This document shows positions 15,420-22,617 of a DNA stretch of 26,648 bases, piece by piece. Made by a program: the position numbers and the translations under genes. Position 1 is the first letter of the stretch. Each line of letters starts with the position of its first letter. The notes beneath the pieces were generated by a model. The model worked only from the letters and a program-made list of their open reading frames with translations, had not been told where the DNA came from and did not search any database. The DNA comes from CAZOKH01 sp964580315 (GTDB lineage Bacteria > Chloroflexota > Anaerolineae > Anaerolineales > Anaerolineaceae), in contig CAZOKH010000051.1 in the NCBI GenBank assembly GCA_964580315.1, positions 1-26,648 of the forward strand, given 5' to 3'.

Positions 15420-17483
15420 TCAGGGAATGCCGTATAAAAATAGTGTACCGTCCCAACCGGATAATGCCAAGAGCTTCCCGTCTGACGAGAAGACAGGCTG
15501 CCCGTAGGGAGACGGGCTGTCAATGCGCCAGGCTGGTTTGCCGTTGGCACGATCAAACAAAGTGAGTTGGGCGCCTGAAACCGCCAGCAGGCTGCCGTCG
15601 GGCGAAAATGCCAGGCTGCTGCCTTGCACGTCAAATTCGCTGTGAACATGCTGCATGTCATCCAGCGAACGAATCTCAATGTGCTGTTGACCGTTTTGAA
15701 CAGACAACAGGGCAAAAACACTAACTTGTGGCGAGAAGACCAGGCGGTTGCCCGGCATGGTTTGCTCTGCCTGCCAGTCAGCGGTGCGCCACAGGGTGGT
15801 TTGCTGCGAATTGGAGGCAGCCAGCCAGACGCCGTCGGGCGAAAAAGCAAGGTTGTCGGCGCCGTCGGCAAAGCTCAGTTTCGTCACCAGTTTGCCATCT
15901 GCCACGCCCCAGATGGAAACGGCATCTGTTGTGGTGGCGGCAGCCAGCAGTGCGCCGTCAGGAGAAAGCGCCAGGCTGTGGATGTTGCGCCGCAAACCGC
16001 GCAGTGAGGGCAGCAGAGTGCCTTCAGGGAGTTGCCAGAACAGCACGCGCCCATCAGCGGTGCTGCCTGCTGCCAGGGTCTGATCATCTGTGAACACCAA
16101 CTGGTTAAGAGCCGCGTCTTTCAGGTGCAGCAGGTTGTTGTAATAGCCGTCCTGTAAATCCATCGAGAGGATGCGGCCGTCAATCAGGCTGGCAAGCAAG
16201 TTGTTGGATTCGCCTGTAAATTGTGTGGTGAATTGATAAGAACTGGCAAAGGACGGCGGTAGAGTCTCCAGCAAGCCCTCATCTGTGGTGGGGTCCCACC
16301 AGCTCAGGTTGCCGTTGATCAGCGCCAGGGTTTTCCCGTCGGGCGAGAATGTCAGGCCGGGGTTGTCTGAGGTCTCTTCGGTAAGTTTGTAGGTGCGCAG
16401 CAGTGTCCCTTTACTGGTTTGCCAGATTTTCAATGCATCTTTTTCAAGGGTGGCGGTAAGGTCAGCGGTTGACGAAATTGCGACGGCCAATAGTGGGTTT
16501 TGAAAAGAACGCAGCAGCGCGTGCGTTGTGCCGTTGGAGGTATCAAAAATGCGCACCTGCCCGGTTTGTGCTGCGGCAAACAGTGATCCGTCTTCGGCAA
16601 ATGCGCCTCGAAAAGCAGTGATTCCGCCGCCGGCTGTACCAATATACCAATCCTTCAGGCGGCGAAATTCTTCAAAAGAAAAGACTTTGACGGCATCGCG
16701 GCTTGACCAGGAGAAAAGCCTGGTGCCGTCGGCTGTGTAGCTTAGCGCCTGTGCTCCGGAAAGATGATCGTCCAGTTCCATCATTAGCGAGGCGTTGCGA
16801 ATTTCCTGAGCCTGCGCGGCAGCGTCCAGTTTAAGCTGTTGTTCATCCAGCGGGCGCAGCAGGCTGGCAACATTCCACACGCGCAGCAGGCGATCCCATG
16901 AGCTGGTGGCAATTTGCCCGCCGTCTGGCGAGAAAGCCAGGCTCAACACGGGCGAATTGTGAACGCGCAGCACAAGCCTGGGCTGTGTTTCGTCTGCATT
17001 CCACAAAAACAGCCGGCCGTCTTCACTGCCGGCGGCCAGCAGGTTGCCCTGCGGTGAAAACGCCAGGCAGCGAAAAGATGCGCCAATTTCAAGGGACTGA
17101 TCCAGGCGGCGGCTGACCGGATTAAAGAAATACAACCCGCGGGTGGTGGCCACAGCCAATTGACTACCGTTGGCATTCCAGGCAGCCTGCTGCGCGAATC
17201 CGTGCCCCAGGCGGGCGATCAGTTTCAATTGACCGGTATTGTCGGGTTGGATCACACCGCTCACGGGCGGCAAAGCTGTGCCAGACTGCGCCAGCAAGGG
17301 CAGGGTGGCGGTGAGCGTGGCTGCCGGGCGGGTTTTTGTGGGCTGAATAGTCGGGGGGGCTGTTGGGGCGGTTGCGGTTGCCGGGGGTGCGGCTGGCGCG
17401 ACCGAACAGGCGGCCAGGCAGGTGCAGATCACTGCGCCGGTGAAAACCTGAAAAATGGTGCGGTGCTGGCAGATGGATTTCAT
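15420..17483 (-). CDS. WD40-repeat lipoprotein, probably two seven-bladed propellers
   Basis: 687 residues. The N-terminus is a lipoprotein signal with Cys 26 in CLAACS. A Thr/Ala/Pro-rich linker runs to residue ~85. The remainder contains about fourteen WD40-like units with recurring LAFSPDG..LA and blade-closing LFLWN/LRVWN/ISIWG-type strands, e.g. LAFSPDGGQIATSSWDRLL and LALSPDGALLAAATTTDAV. Fourteen blades fit two complete propellers. It would be exposed on the outer side of the membrane as an interaction platform; no enzyme motif is seen. No Shine-Dalgarno sequence precedes the ATG. TATAGT on the minus strand (17491-17496) lies 7 bases upstream, so a leaderless message is possible. It is likely co-transcribed with the COG1751 gene. 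Confidence 0.82.
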   Translation of the reverse strand: MKSICQHRTIFQVFTGAVICTCLAACSVAPAAPPATATAPTAPPTIQPTKTRPAATLTATLPLLAQSGTALPPVSGVIQPDNTGQLKLIARLGHGFAQQAAWNANGSQLAVATTRGLYFFNPVSRRLDQSLEIGASFRCLAFSPQGNLLAAGSEDGRLFLWNADETQPRLVLRVHNSPVLSLAFSPDGGQIATSSWDRLLRVWNVASLLRPLDEQQLKLDAAAQAQEIRNASLMMELDDHLSGAQALSYTADGTRLFSWSSRDAVKVFSFEEFRRLKDWYIGTAGGGITAFRGAFAEDGSLFAAAQTGQVRIFDTSNGTTHALLRSFQNPLLAVAISSTADLTATLEKDALKIWQTSKGTLLRTYKLTEETSDNPGLTFSPDGKTLALINGNLSWWDPTTDEGLLETLPPSFASSYQFTTQFTGESNNLLASLIDGRILSMDLQDGYYNNLLHLKDAALNQLVFTDDQTLAAGSTADGRVLFWQLPEGTLLPSLRGLRRNIHSLALSPDGALLAAATTTDAVSIWGVADGKLVTKLSFADGADNLAFSPDGVWLAASNSQQTTLWRTADWQAEQTMPGNRLVFSPQVSVFALLSVQNGQQHIEIRSLDDMQHVHSEFDVQGSSLAFSPDGSLLAVSGAQLTLFDRANGKPAWRIDSPSPYGQPVFSSDGKLLALSGWDGTLFLYGIP

Positions 17484-17574
17484 TTGCTTAACTATACACC
17501 GGATAACTTTTCATTCGGTTGTAAAGTGAAAAACTTTAAGGAAAAGGGGGTAACCTTTTCTTGATTTTTATGTC

Positions 17575-17580
17575 TATAAT
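17575..17580 (+). promoter_or_regulatory. -10 box for the LysM/DAK2-like operon
   Basis: Perfect TATAAT 47 bases before the ATG at 17627. The -35 region is poor (AACCTT at the 17-base distance). It lies in the 143-base divergent region shared with the WD40 gene. Confidence 0.4.
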
Positions 17581-17612
17581 ATTAAATAACGTTCCGGATA
17601 AACTTTTCAAAA

Positions 17613-17618
17613 AAGGAG
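17613..17618 (+). promoter_or_regulatory. Ribosome binding site deciding the LysM protein start
   Basis: AAGGAG 8 bases before the ATG at 17627. The frame is open to a TTG at 17561, but that start lacks a ribosome site and would overlap the promoter box. Confidence 0.65.
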
Positions 17619-17626
17619 AAAGTGTC

Positions 17627-18124
17627 ATGCCAGAACAGGATAAGAAAAAGAGTTTGCTGGATAAGGCGGTTGATGCCCTCACCAACCGTGATGAGAAAGC
17701 TGCGGCTGCCGAAGCTGCGCAAAAAGCTGCCGAGGCCGAAAAGAAAGTGATTGAAGCCGAGAAGAAAGTGGCCGAAGCTAAAGCTAAGATGGAACAAATG
17801 GAGAAAGAAGAAAAAGAGCAAAAACGCAAAGAAATGCTGGCTGAAGCACAGAAAAACTGGGCTGAAGAGAACGCCCGGCAAAAGGCCGCCGCTGCGGCAG
17901 CAGCCGAAGCCGCCAAGCCCAAAATTATCAAAGAACACACCATGACAGCGGATGAAACCCTCAGCCACCTGTCATTGAAATATTATGGTTCGGCGGTACG
18001 CGACTACTGGATGGTGATTTACGAAGCCAACAAGGATGTGATCGGCGACAACCCTGCCCATGTCCGCCCGGGCCTGGTGGTGAAAATCCCTGAACTGCCC
18101 GAAGCCTTGAAGAAGAAGAAATAA
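17627..18124 (+). CDS. Coiled-coil protein with C-terminal LysM domain
   Basis: 165 residues. Residues ~20-100 are an Ala/Glu/Lys-rich continuous helix or coiled coil (AEAAQKAAEAEKKVIEAEKK). Residues ~105-160 form a LysM domain: HTMTADETLSHLSLKYYGS, then YWMVIYEANKDVIGDNP, then VRPGLVVKIPELP. There is no signal peptide or membrane helix, so unlike wall-binding LysM proteins it should be cytoplasmic, comparable in logic to the small cytoplasmic BON-LysM protein of enterobacteria. It is followed after 11 bases by the DAK2-like gene, which argues that the two act together. Function unknown. Confidence 0.75.
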   Translation: MPEQDKKKSLLDKAVDALTNRDEKAAAAEAAQKAAEAEKKVIEAEKKVAEAKAKMEQMEKEEKEQKRKEMLAEAQKNWAEENARQKAAAAAAAEAAKPKIIKEHTMTADETLSHLSLKYYGSAVRDYWMVIYEANKDVIGDNPAHVRPGLVVKIPELPEALKKKK

Positions 18125-18135
18125 CCGAGGGATTC

Positions 18136-19065
18136 ATGCCTTCAACCTCAAACATTGATTTAGTCAAATTATTCCAGACCACCAGTAAAACTGTTGGCAA
18201 GAATCGCGAATCACTGAACCAGGCGGATGAATACAATCATGATCACGGCGATAACATGGTGCAGATTTTTAACGTGATCACTGAAGCCGTGAAAGCCAAA
18301 AAGAAAGCCGAGCCTTCAACTCAGTTAGCCTATGCGGCTGAGTTGCTGCAGCAGCGTTCAAAAAGTGGTTCAGCGCAATTGTATTCGCAGGGTCTGGCAA
18401 ATGCAGCCCAGAGGTTTCAGGGTAAGCAGGTTACCAAAGATAATGCTGTGCAATTGATTCAGTCACTTCTGGGCGGTGGACAGTCAGCACAGGCAACCCA
18501 GCAGCCGGCTGCAAATGCCGGCGCCGACCTGCTTGGCGCATTGCTGGGAGGTGGACAGACCGGCCAACAGCCATCCGGAAACGCAGGGGCTGATTTGCTC
18601 GGCGCGCTGTTGGGCGGTGGAGGATCTGCACCAGGTCAACAATCGTCTGGCAGCGCAGGGGCTGATTTGCTGGGCGCACTGCTGGGCGGTGGAGGGGCTG
18701 CAACAAGTCAGCAATCGTCTGGCAGCGCAGGGGCTGATTTGCTCGGCGCGCTGCTGGGCGGTGGAGCGGCTGCGCCAGGCCAACAACCGGCTGCCAGCAC
18801 AGACGGCGATGTGCTCAATTCGCTGTTGGGCGGGCTTTTGGGCGGCGGCGGTTCGCAGCAGGCATCGGATGGATTGGATGCCAGTGATCTGCTCAGCGCC
18901 GGCCTGGCTTTTATGCAAGCCAAACAACAGGGCAAAAGTACGTTGGAGGCTCTGGTCAGCGCTGTTTTGAGCGGCAGCCAGTTGAACAATTCGCCCTACC
19001 GCAGCCAATCGGGCCAACTGGTGGCAAATGCTTTGCTGCAAGCTGTGGCAAGCATGGCCAAATAG
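18136..19065 (+). CDS. DAK2/DhaL-like protein with Gly-rich tandem repeats
   Basis: 309 residues. Residues ~5-120 resemble the start of a DAK2 (DhaL, dihydroxyacetone kinase L) domain. NHDHGDNM corresponds to the Mg-ADP motif GDxDHGxNM, and SKSGSAQLYSQGLANAA corresponds to the SGxSG..L.. helix. Residues ~128-235 are replaced by repeats of AGADLLGALLGGG with Gln/Ser/Pro spacers. The last ~60 residues (ending SPYRSQSGQLVANALLQAVASMAK) may match the final helix of DAK2 (GHQDPGA.S....L). Kinase activity looks doubtful because the first Asp of the metal motif is Asn and the centre is rebuilt. No signal peptide. It is the second gene of the LysM operon and ends at a strong terminator. Confidence 0.6.
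   Translation: MPSTSNIDLVKLFQTTSKTVGKNRESLNQADEYNHDHGDNMVQIFNVITEAVKAKKKAEPSTQLAYAAELLQQRSKSGSAQLYSQGLANAAQRFQGKQVTKDNAVQLIQSLLGGGQSAQATQQPAANAGADLLGALLGGGQTGQQPSGNAGADLLGALLGGGGSAPGQQSSGSAGADLLGALLGGGGAATSQQSSGSAGADLLGALLGGGAAAPGQQPAASTDGDVLNSLLGGLLGGGGSQQASDGLDASDLLSAGLAFMQAKQQGKSTLEALVSAVLSGSQLNNSPYRSQSGQLVANALLQAVASMAK
18517..18798 (+). repeat. In-frame tandem repeat, 66-72 bp units, about four copies
   Basis: Units start at 18517, 18583, 18655 and 18727 (spacings 66, 72, 72). Each encodes AGADLLGALLGGG plus a spacer of 9-11 residues. Copies 2-4 are nearly identical over GCAGGGGCTGATTTGCT, which points to recent duplication or recombination within the gene. Confidence 0.9.
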
Positions 19066-19082
19066 AAATTTCAAAGCAACCA

Positions 19083-19112
19083 AAAAAAGCGGGCATGAAA
19101 GCCCGCTTTTTT
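19083..19112. terminator. Bidirectional terminator between convergent genes
   Basis: A6-GCGGGC (19083-19094), loop ATGAAA, GCCCGC-T6 (19101-19112). It lies between the ends of the DAK2-like gene and the convergent M20 peptidase gene. Confidence 0.92.
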
Positions 19113-19127
19113 GTTGTCTTGGGTAGG

Positions 19128-20585
19128 TTACGCCTGTCCCCAGCGCTGCATCAACAGGGTGAAAAACTGCACCATGCGTTCCAGGTTGTCCAGGCTGATG
19201 CGTTCATTGATGCCGTGGACGCGTTTCATATCTTCCATTTGATACAGCAGCGGGCTGAAACGGTAAACTTGCGGACAAATGCCGCTGTAATAGCGGGCAT
19301 CGGTGGCGCCCAGCATCAGGAAAGGCGCCACAATCACGTTGCCAAAAACCTGCCGGGTGGTTTCATCGATGGCTTTAAAGGCTGGAGAATCAATCGGCGA
19401 CACGGGCGAGCTTTCCCAACCGTTGCCGTGCACCGGCTGGATTTTGACGCGCGGATCATCAACAGCACGCTGCACGTGGGCAATCACATCTGCGATGCTT
19501 TCACCGGGAATCAGGCGAAAGTTGACCGAGGCGATGACGCGCGGCGGCAGGATGTTATCTTTTAGGCCGCCGTTGATGATGGTGATGGCGGTGGTGGTGC
19601 GCAGGGCGGCGTTGGTGGCGGGTTGGGCTTCCAGCGCGCGGCGGATCACCCCGCCCAGCAGCCACTGGTTGGCAAATCCCAGGCGGTAGGCAAAGGGCAA
19701 TTCTTTACCGGCGGCTTCGAACATGGGCATGGAGTATTGGATATGAGCAGGAAGCGGGTTTGCTTCCAGGCGGGTGAGCGCCGATGCCAGGATGCCGATG
19801 GCGGTGTGCTTTGGCGGGGTGGAAGAATGACCGGGCGCCTGCTCCACAGATAATTCAAGCGTCAGATAACCTTTCTCGGCATTGCCAACCAGCGCCACCG
19901 GTGAAGACACACCCGGAAGTATGCCTTTCACCACGGCCACGCCTTCGTCCACCACGGCTTCTATTTCAATGTGCTGTTCTTTAAACCATGCGGCAATTTT
20001 GGCTGCTCCCTGGTGCCCGCTGATTTCTTCATCGTGCCCGAATGCAAGATAAATGCTGCGCCGGGGTTGAAAACCGCGTTCCAGCAGGGTTTCCACGGCT
20101 TCCATCACGGTAATCAACTGGTTTTTGATATCCAGTGCACCGCGCCCCCACACAAAGCCATCAGCGATCTCGCCGCTAAAAGGTGGATGCTGCCATTCAG
20201 ACAGGGAAGAGGGATCCACCGGCACCACGTCTTGATGTGCCATGAACAGGACGGGCTTCAGCGCCGGGTCGCTGCCCTGCCAGTGATACAGCAGGCTGAA
20301 TTCGTTGATCAACTGGCGCTGCAGGGTGGCATGAATGCGCGGGTACATGCGCTCCAGTTCGCCGTGAAGCTGATGCAGGGCGTCGGCGGCAGGGAGGTGG
20401 TTCTCATTGGAAACCGTCTGGCAGCGGATGGCGCTGGCCAGGTGTTCGGCGACGGCGTTCACATCAACAGGTTCGGCATTGAAAGGTTCAACCGGCGGAT
20501 TGGTTTTTCCAAAATTCACAGTTCGCCACAAAACAATGGCTGCCAGCGCCAGCAGCGCAATAAGCAGGTAAACATAAGCGGGCAT
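19128..20585 (-). CDS. M20 family metallopeptidase, membrane-anchored (carboxypeptidase S-like)
   Basis: 485 residues. Residues ~3-22 are an uncleaved hydrophobic anchor (YVYLLIALLALAAIVLW) that places the enzyme outside the membrane. The M20 zinc motifs appear in order: VLFMAHQDVVPVD (first His and catalytic Asp), WGRGALDIKNQ (bridging Asp), FGHDEEISGHQG (catalytic and metal Glu) and KRVHGINERI (final His). A dimerisation domain lies between (GYLTLELSVEQAPGHSS). The size and N-terminal anchor match the yeast CPS1 / PM20D1 branch, which releases C-terminal residues from peptides or hydrolyses N-acyl amino acids. It is a single-gene unit, divergent from mscL. Confidence 0.9.
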   Translation of the reverse strand: MPAYVYLLIALLALAAIVLWRTVNFGKTNPPVEPFNAEPVDVNAVAEHLASAIRCQTVSNENHLPAADALHQLHGELERMYPRIHATLQRQLINEFSLLYHWQGSDPALKPVLFMAHQDVVPVDPSSLSEWQHPPFSGEIADGFVWGRGALDIKNQLITVMEAVETLLERGFQPRRSIYLAFGHDEEISGHQGAAKIAAWFKEQHIEIEAVVDEGVAVVKGILPGVSSPVALVGNAEKGYLTLELSVEQAPGHSSTPPKHTAIGILASALTRLEANPLPAHIQYSMPMFEAAGKELPFAYRLGFANQWLLGGVIRRALEAQPATNAALRTTTAITIINGGLKDNILPPRVIASVNFRLIPGESIADVIAHVQRAVDDPRVKIQPVHGNGWESSPVSPIDSPAFKAIDETTRQVFGNVIVAPFLMLGATDARYYSGICPQVYRFSPLLYQMEDMKRVHGINERISLDNLERMVQFFTLLMQRWGQA

Positions 20586-20650
20586 GAGGAATCACTTTCT
20601 GTGCTTTAATAAATGAAAATCAACAGGTTTATTGTAATCGAAGCAGCACA

Positions 20651-20686
20651 ACAACCGGTTGTGTTTCATCCATCATCTTGGATAAT
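20651..20686 (+). promoter_or_regulatory. Possible mscL promoter with overlapping palindrome
   Basis: TTGTGT (20659-20664), 16-base spacer, GATAAT (20681-20686). A perfect 12-base palindrome ACAACCGGTTGT (20651-20662) overlaps the -35 box and could bind a dimeric regulator. Both elements are modest on their own. Confidence 0.3.
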
Positions 20687-20701
20687 GGCAGCATTCCATT
20701 C

Positions 20702-20707
20702 AGGAGG
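20702..20707 (+). promoter_or_regulatory. Ribosome binding site deciding the mscL start
   Basis: AGGAGG 5 bases before the ATG at 20713. The in-frame GTG at 20707 overlaps it and cannot be the start. Confidence 0.65.
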
Positions 20708-20712
20708 TGAAA

Positions 20713-21156
20713 ATGTTGGCTGAATTTAAGAAATTTATTATGAAAGGTAACGTGGTTGACCTGGCGGTGGGCATCATCATTGGCTCGGCATTTGGGGCGG
20801 TGGTCAATTCGTTTGTCAATGACATTATCATGCCGCCCATTGGCTTGCTGCTGGGCAAGATTGATTTTGTCAACCTGTATCTTTTGCTGCAGGAGGGGAA
20901 CCCGGCGGGTACTTATGATACTTTGGCGGCTGCCCGGGAAGCCGGCGCCGTAACCTTGAACTTTGGGCTGTTCATCAATGCCATCATTTCTCTGTTGATT
21001 GTGGGTTTTGCCGTGTTTTTGCTGGTGCGGGCGGTTAACCGACTGGAGAAACCAGAGCCGGCGGAAGCGCCTGCCACGAAAAACTGCCCCTATTGCTCTA
21101 TGGAAATCCCAGAGACAGCCAAACGCTGCTCGTACTGCACCAGCGAGTTGGAATAA
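20713..21156 (+). CDS. mscL: Large-conductance mechanosensitive channel MscL with C-terminal zinc ribbon
   Basis: 147 residues. It forms the pentameric emergency valve in the cytoplasmic membrane. The N-terminal helix and first pore helix FIMKGNVVDLAVGIIIGSAF are diagnostic, followed by VNSFVNDIIMPPIGLLLG, a periplasmic loop and TM2 (~80-105). After the usual cytoplasmic end, residues ~122-147 add a four-Cys zinc ribbon (CPYCSMEIP..AKRCSYCTSEL) not present in E. coli MscL but found in homologues from several other phyla. It lies 112 bases after and divergent from the M20 peptidase start. With the MscS-family gene at 5244 it gives the locus two tension-gated channels. Confidence 0.95.
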   Translation: MLAEFKKFIMKGNVVDLAVGIIIGSAFGAVVNSFVNDIIMPPIGLLLGKIDFVNLYLLLQEGNPAGTYDTLAAAREAGAVTLNFGLFINAIISLLIVGFAVFLLVRAVNRLEKPEPAEAPATKNCPYCSMEIPETAKRCSYCTSELE

Positions 21157-21163
21157 AAAAAAT

Positions 21164-21275
21164 CAAGTTGCCACCCATGTATCATTGCGAGCCCCGATGT
21201 TTTTTTCGGGGCGCGGCAATCCCAATTGTTGGCTTTGAGACTGCCACGTCGGACTCCCGCCCTCCTCGCAGTCAC
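21164..21275 (-). repeat. Dispersed ~111-bp intergenic repeat, copy B (inverted relative to copy A)
   Basis: The reverse complement reads GTGACTGCGAGGAGGGCGGG ... GGTGGCAACTTG and matches copy A at 8288-8398 with a modest number of differences. It starts 7 bases after the mscL stop. The hairpin GCCCCGA...TCGGGGC is conserved. Confidence 0.8.
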
Positions 21276-21319
21276 AATTGCACGAGATTTTTATAGCGGC
21301 AAATTGGATTACATAGTAC

Positions 21320-21323
21320 GAGG
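21320..21323 (+). promoter_or_regulatory. Ribosome binding site for the DNA glycosylase TTG start
   Basis: GAGG 7 bases before TTG 21331. The frame remains open back into repeat copy B, but translation of the repeat is not expected. Confidence 0.5.
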
Positions 21324-21330
21324 TATAACA

Positions 21331-21942
21331 TTGAAGATAGCATTGGAACAGAATTTAAAATCCGAAATTCTACCGGCTGGTTTTTATCAGCGTGATGCAC
21401 TGCTGGCGGCGCGCGACCTGCTGGGCATGCGCCTGGTGCGGATGCTGGACGGCGTGCGCCTGGCGGGAATTATCACTGAGGTGGAAGCCTATCGCGGCGA
21501 AGAAGACCTGGCCTGCCATGCGCGCGTGGGGCGCACTGCGCGCACGGCGGTTATGTACGGGCCGCCGGGACGCGCGTATGTGTATTTCACCTACGGTATG
21601 CACTGGTGCCTCAACTGTGTGACCGGCGAAGAAGGTTACCCGGCGGCGGTGCTGATTCGCGCCGTGCAGCCGGTGGAAGGTTTGCATGTGATTGCCGCGC
21701 GGCGCAGCGGCGTGGCTGAAGCGCAGTGGTGCAACGGCCCGGCTAAGTTGACCCGCGCCCTGGGCATTGACGGCAGCCTGAACGGCGCCGATTTGACCGA
21801 TGCCCACAATGGACTGTGGGTTGAGCGCGGCGAGCCGGTGCAGGATGGGCAGGTCAAAACCACCCCGCGCATCGGCATCGATCGCACACCTGAACCCTGG
21901 CGCAGCCTGCCGTGGCGCTTTGTGTATGCTAAAAAACCTTGA
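21331..21942 (+). CDS. mpg: 3-methyladenine DNA glycosylase (AAG/MPG family)
   Basis: 203 residues from a TTG start. It excises alkylated purines (3-methyladenine, 7-methylguanine, hypoxanthine) to begin base-excision repair. Family blocks: ARDLLGMRLVR at ~27-37, then ITEVEAYRGEEDLACHA with the catalytic Glu, then GPPGRAYVYFTYGMHWCLN, AVLIRAVQP, NGPAKLTRALGI, and a C-terminal PRIGIDRTPEPWRSLPWRF. Length is normal for bacterial members (~190-210). No ATG exists upstream of the conserved region in this frame; TTG 21343 is the next alternative. The stop codon lies inside the stem of its own terminator. Confidence 0.93.
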   Translation: MKIALEQNLKSEILPAGFYQRDALLAARDLLGMRLVRMLDGVRLAGIITEVEAYRGEEDLACHARVGRTARTAVMYGPPGRAYVYFTYGMHWCLNCVTGEEGYPAAVLIRAVQPVEGLHVIAARRSGVAEAQWCNGPAKLTRALGIDGSLNGADLTDAHNGLWVERGEPVQDGQVKTTPRIGIDRTPEPWRSLPWRFVYAKKP

Positions 21943-21978
21943 AAATTCGAAGTCTGACGCCGAATTTTCAAGGTTTTT
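21932..21978. terminator. Terminator overlapping the glycosylase stop codon
   Basis: An 18-bp perfect stem: AAAAACCTTGAAAATTCG (21932-21949) with CGAATTTTCAAGGTTTTT (21961-21978), loop of 11 bases. The stop TGA at 21940-21942 lies in the left arm, so ribosomes finishing the gene would cover half of the hairpin. Confidence 0.85.
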
Positions 21979-22013
21979 CTTAAAAAATTTGTATTCCATG
22001 CATTGGATTTCTC

Positions 22014-22022
22014 TGGTATAAC
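22014..22022 (+). promoter_or_regulatory. Extended -10 promoter for the bactofilin gene
   Basis: TGGTATAAC fits TGnTATAAT with one mismatch. No -35 box is evident. It is 42 bases upstream of the ATG and just after the previous terminator. Confidence 0.4.
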
Positions 22023-22064
22023 CATTAAAGATAAAATCCAGTTTGATTATGGAGTTATTGACTT

Positions 22065-22565
22065 ATGTTTCGAAGAACCCCTGCACCTTCATCTGCGGCT
22101 GCACCGCAACCCACTGAGCGCGTTACTTCTGTGCTGGGCCCCGGCATCATCTGGCGCGGCAATTTGCGCGGCAGCGGTGGTGTGCGCATTGAAGGCGCAT
22201 TTGAAGGCGAGATTAACATCCAGGGCATGGTGGTGGTGGGTGAAACCGGGCGCGTGACCTGTGAGAACTTGCAGGCTAACGTGGTGATTGTGGCTGGTTC
22301 GGTGCGCGGCTCCATCACGGCTGAAAAACTGGAAATTCGCGGAACCGGCAGGGTGTGGGGTAATGTGGTAACCGCCGCCTTCAGCACCGAAGAGGGCGCT
22401 TTCTTGCGCGGACAGGTGCGCATGGAAGAGCAGATTCAACTTCAGTTTGAAACGGAAGCCGGCGAATCGATTTCACCGGCCACTGTGCCGCTGCCTGAAA
22501 AACAGCCTGAAACCAGCCAGGAAACCAAAAAATCCAAAACCTCGACTGATGCAGATAAACGTTAG
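22065..22565 (+). CDS. Bactofilin (polymer-forming cytoskeletal protein)
   Basis: 166 residues. The central ~100 residues (about 23-125) are the bactofilin beta-helix: TSVLGPGIIWRGNLRGSGGV, RIEGAFEGEINIQGMVVVGE, VTCENLQANVVIVAGSVRGS and LEIRGTGRVWGNVVT, with the regular Gly-x-hydrophobic spacing of stacked beta strands. Short disordered, Pro-rich N- and charged C-terminal tails flank it, as in typical bactofilins. These proteins polymerise without nucleotide into filaments that scaffold envelope enzymes or organise DNA. GGAG lies 10 bases upstream. It heads a same-strand run that includes the ProRS-like gene 52 bases later; a shared role is not evident. Confidence 0.9.
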   Translation: MFRRTPAPSSAAAPQPTERVTSVLGPGIIWRGNLRGSGGVRIEGAFEGEINIQGMVVVGETGRVTCENLQANVVIVAGSVRGSITAEKLEIRGTGRVWGNVVTAAFSTEEGAFLRGQVRMEEQIQLQFETEAGESISPATVPLPEKQPETSQETKKSKTSTDADKR

Positions 22566-22617
22566 TCGAGTAAAAACCACCGGAGATTTCTGACCGGTAT
22601 TTTCCCGGGGTGAATCC

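Noticed and set aside
18517..18798. Regular repeats resembling a CRISPR array
   Set aside because: The units are contiguous coding repeats in frame with the DAK2-like gene, with no unique spacers and no cas genes.
18484..19083. Long antisense reading frame (199 codons) opposite the DAK2-like gene
   Set aside because: It mirrors the repetitive GC-rich gene, has no homology I recognise, and crosses the repeat array; it is a composition shadow.
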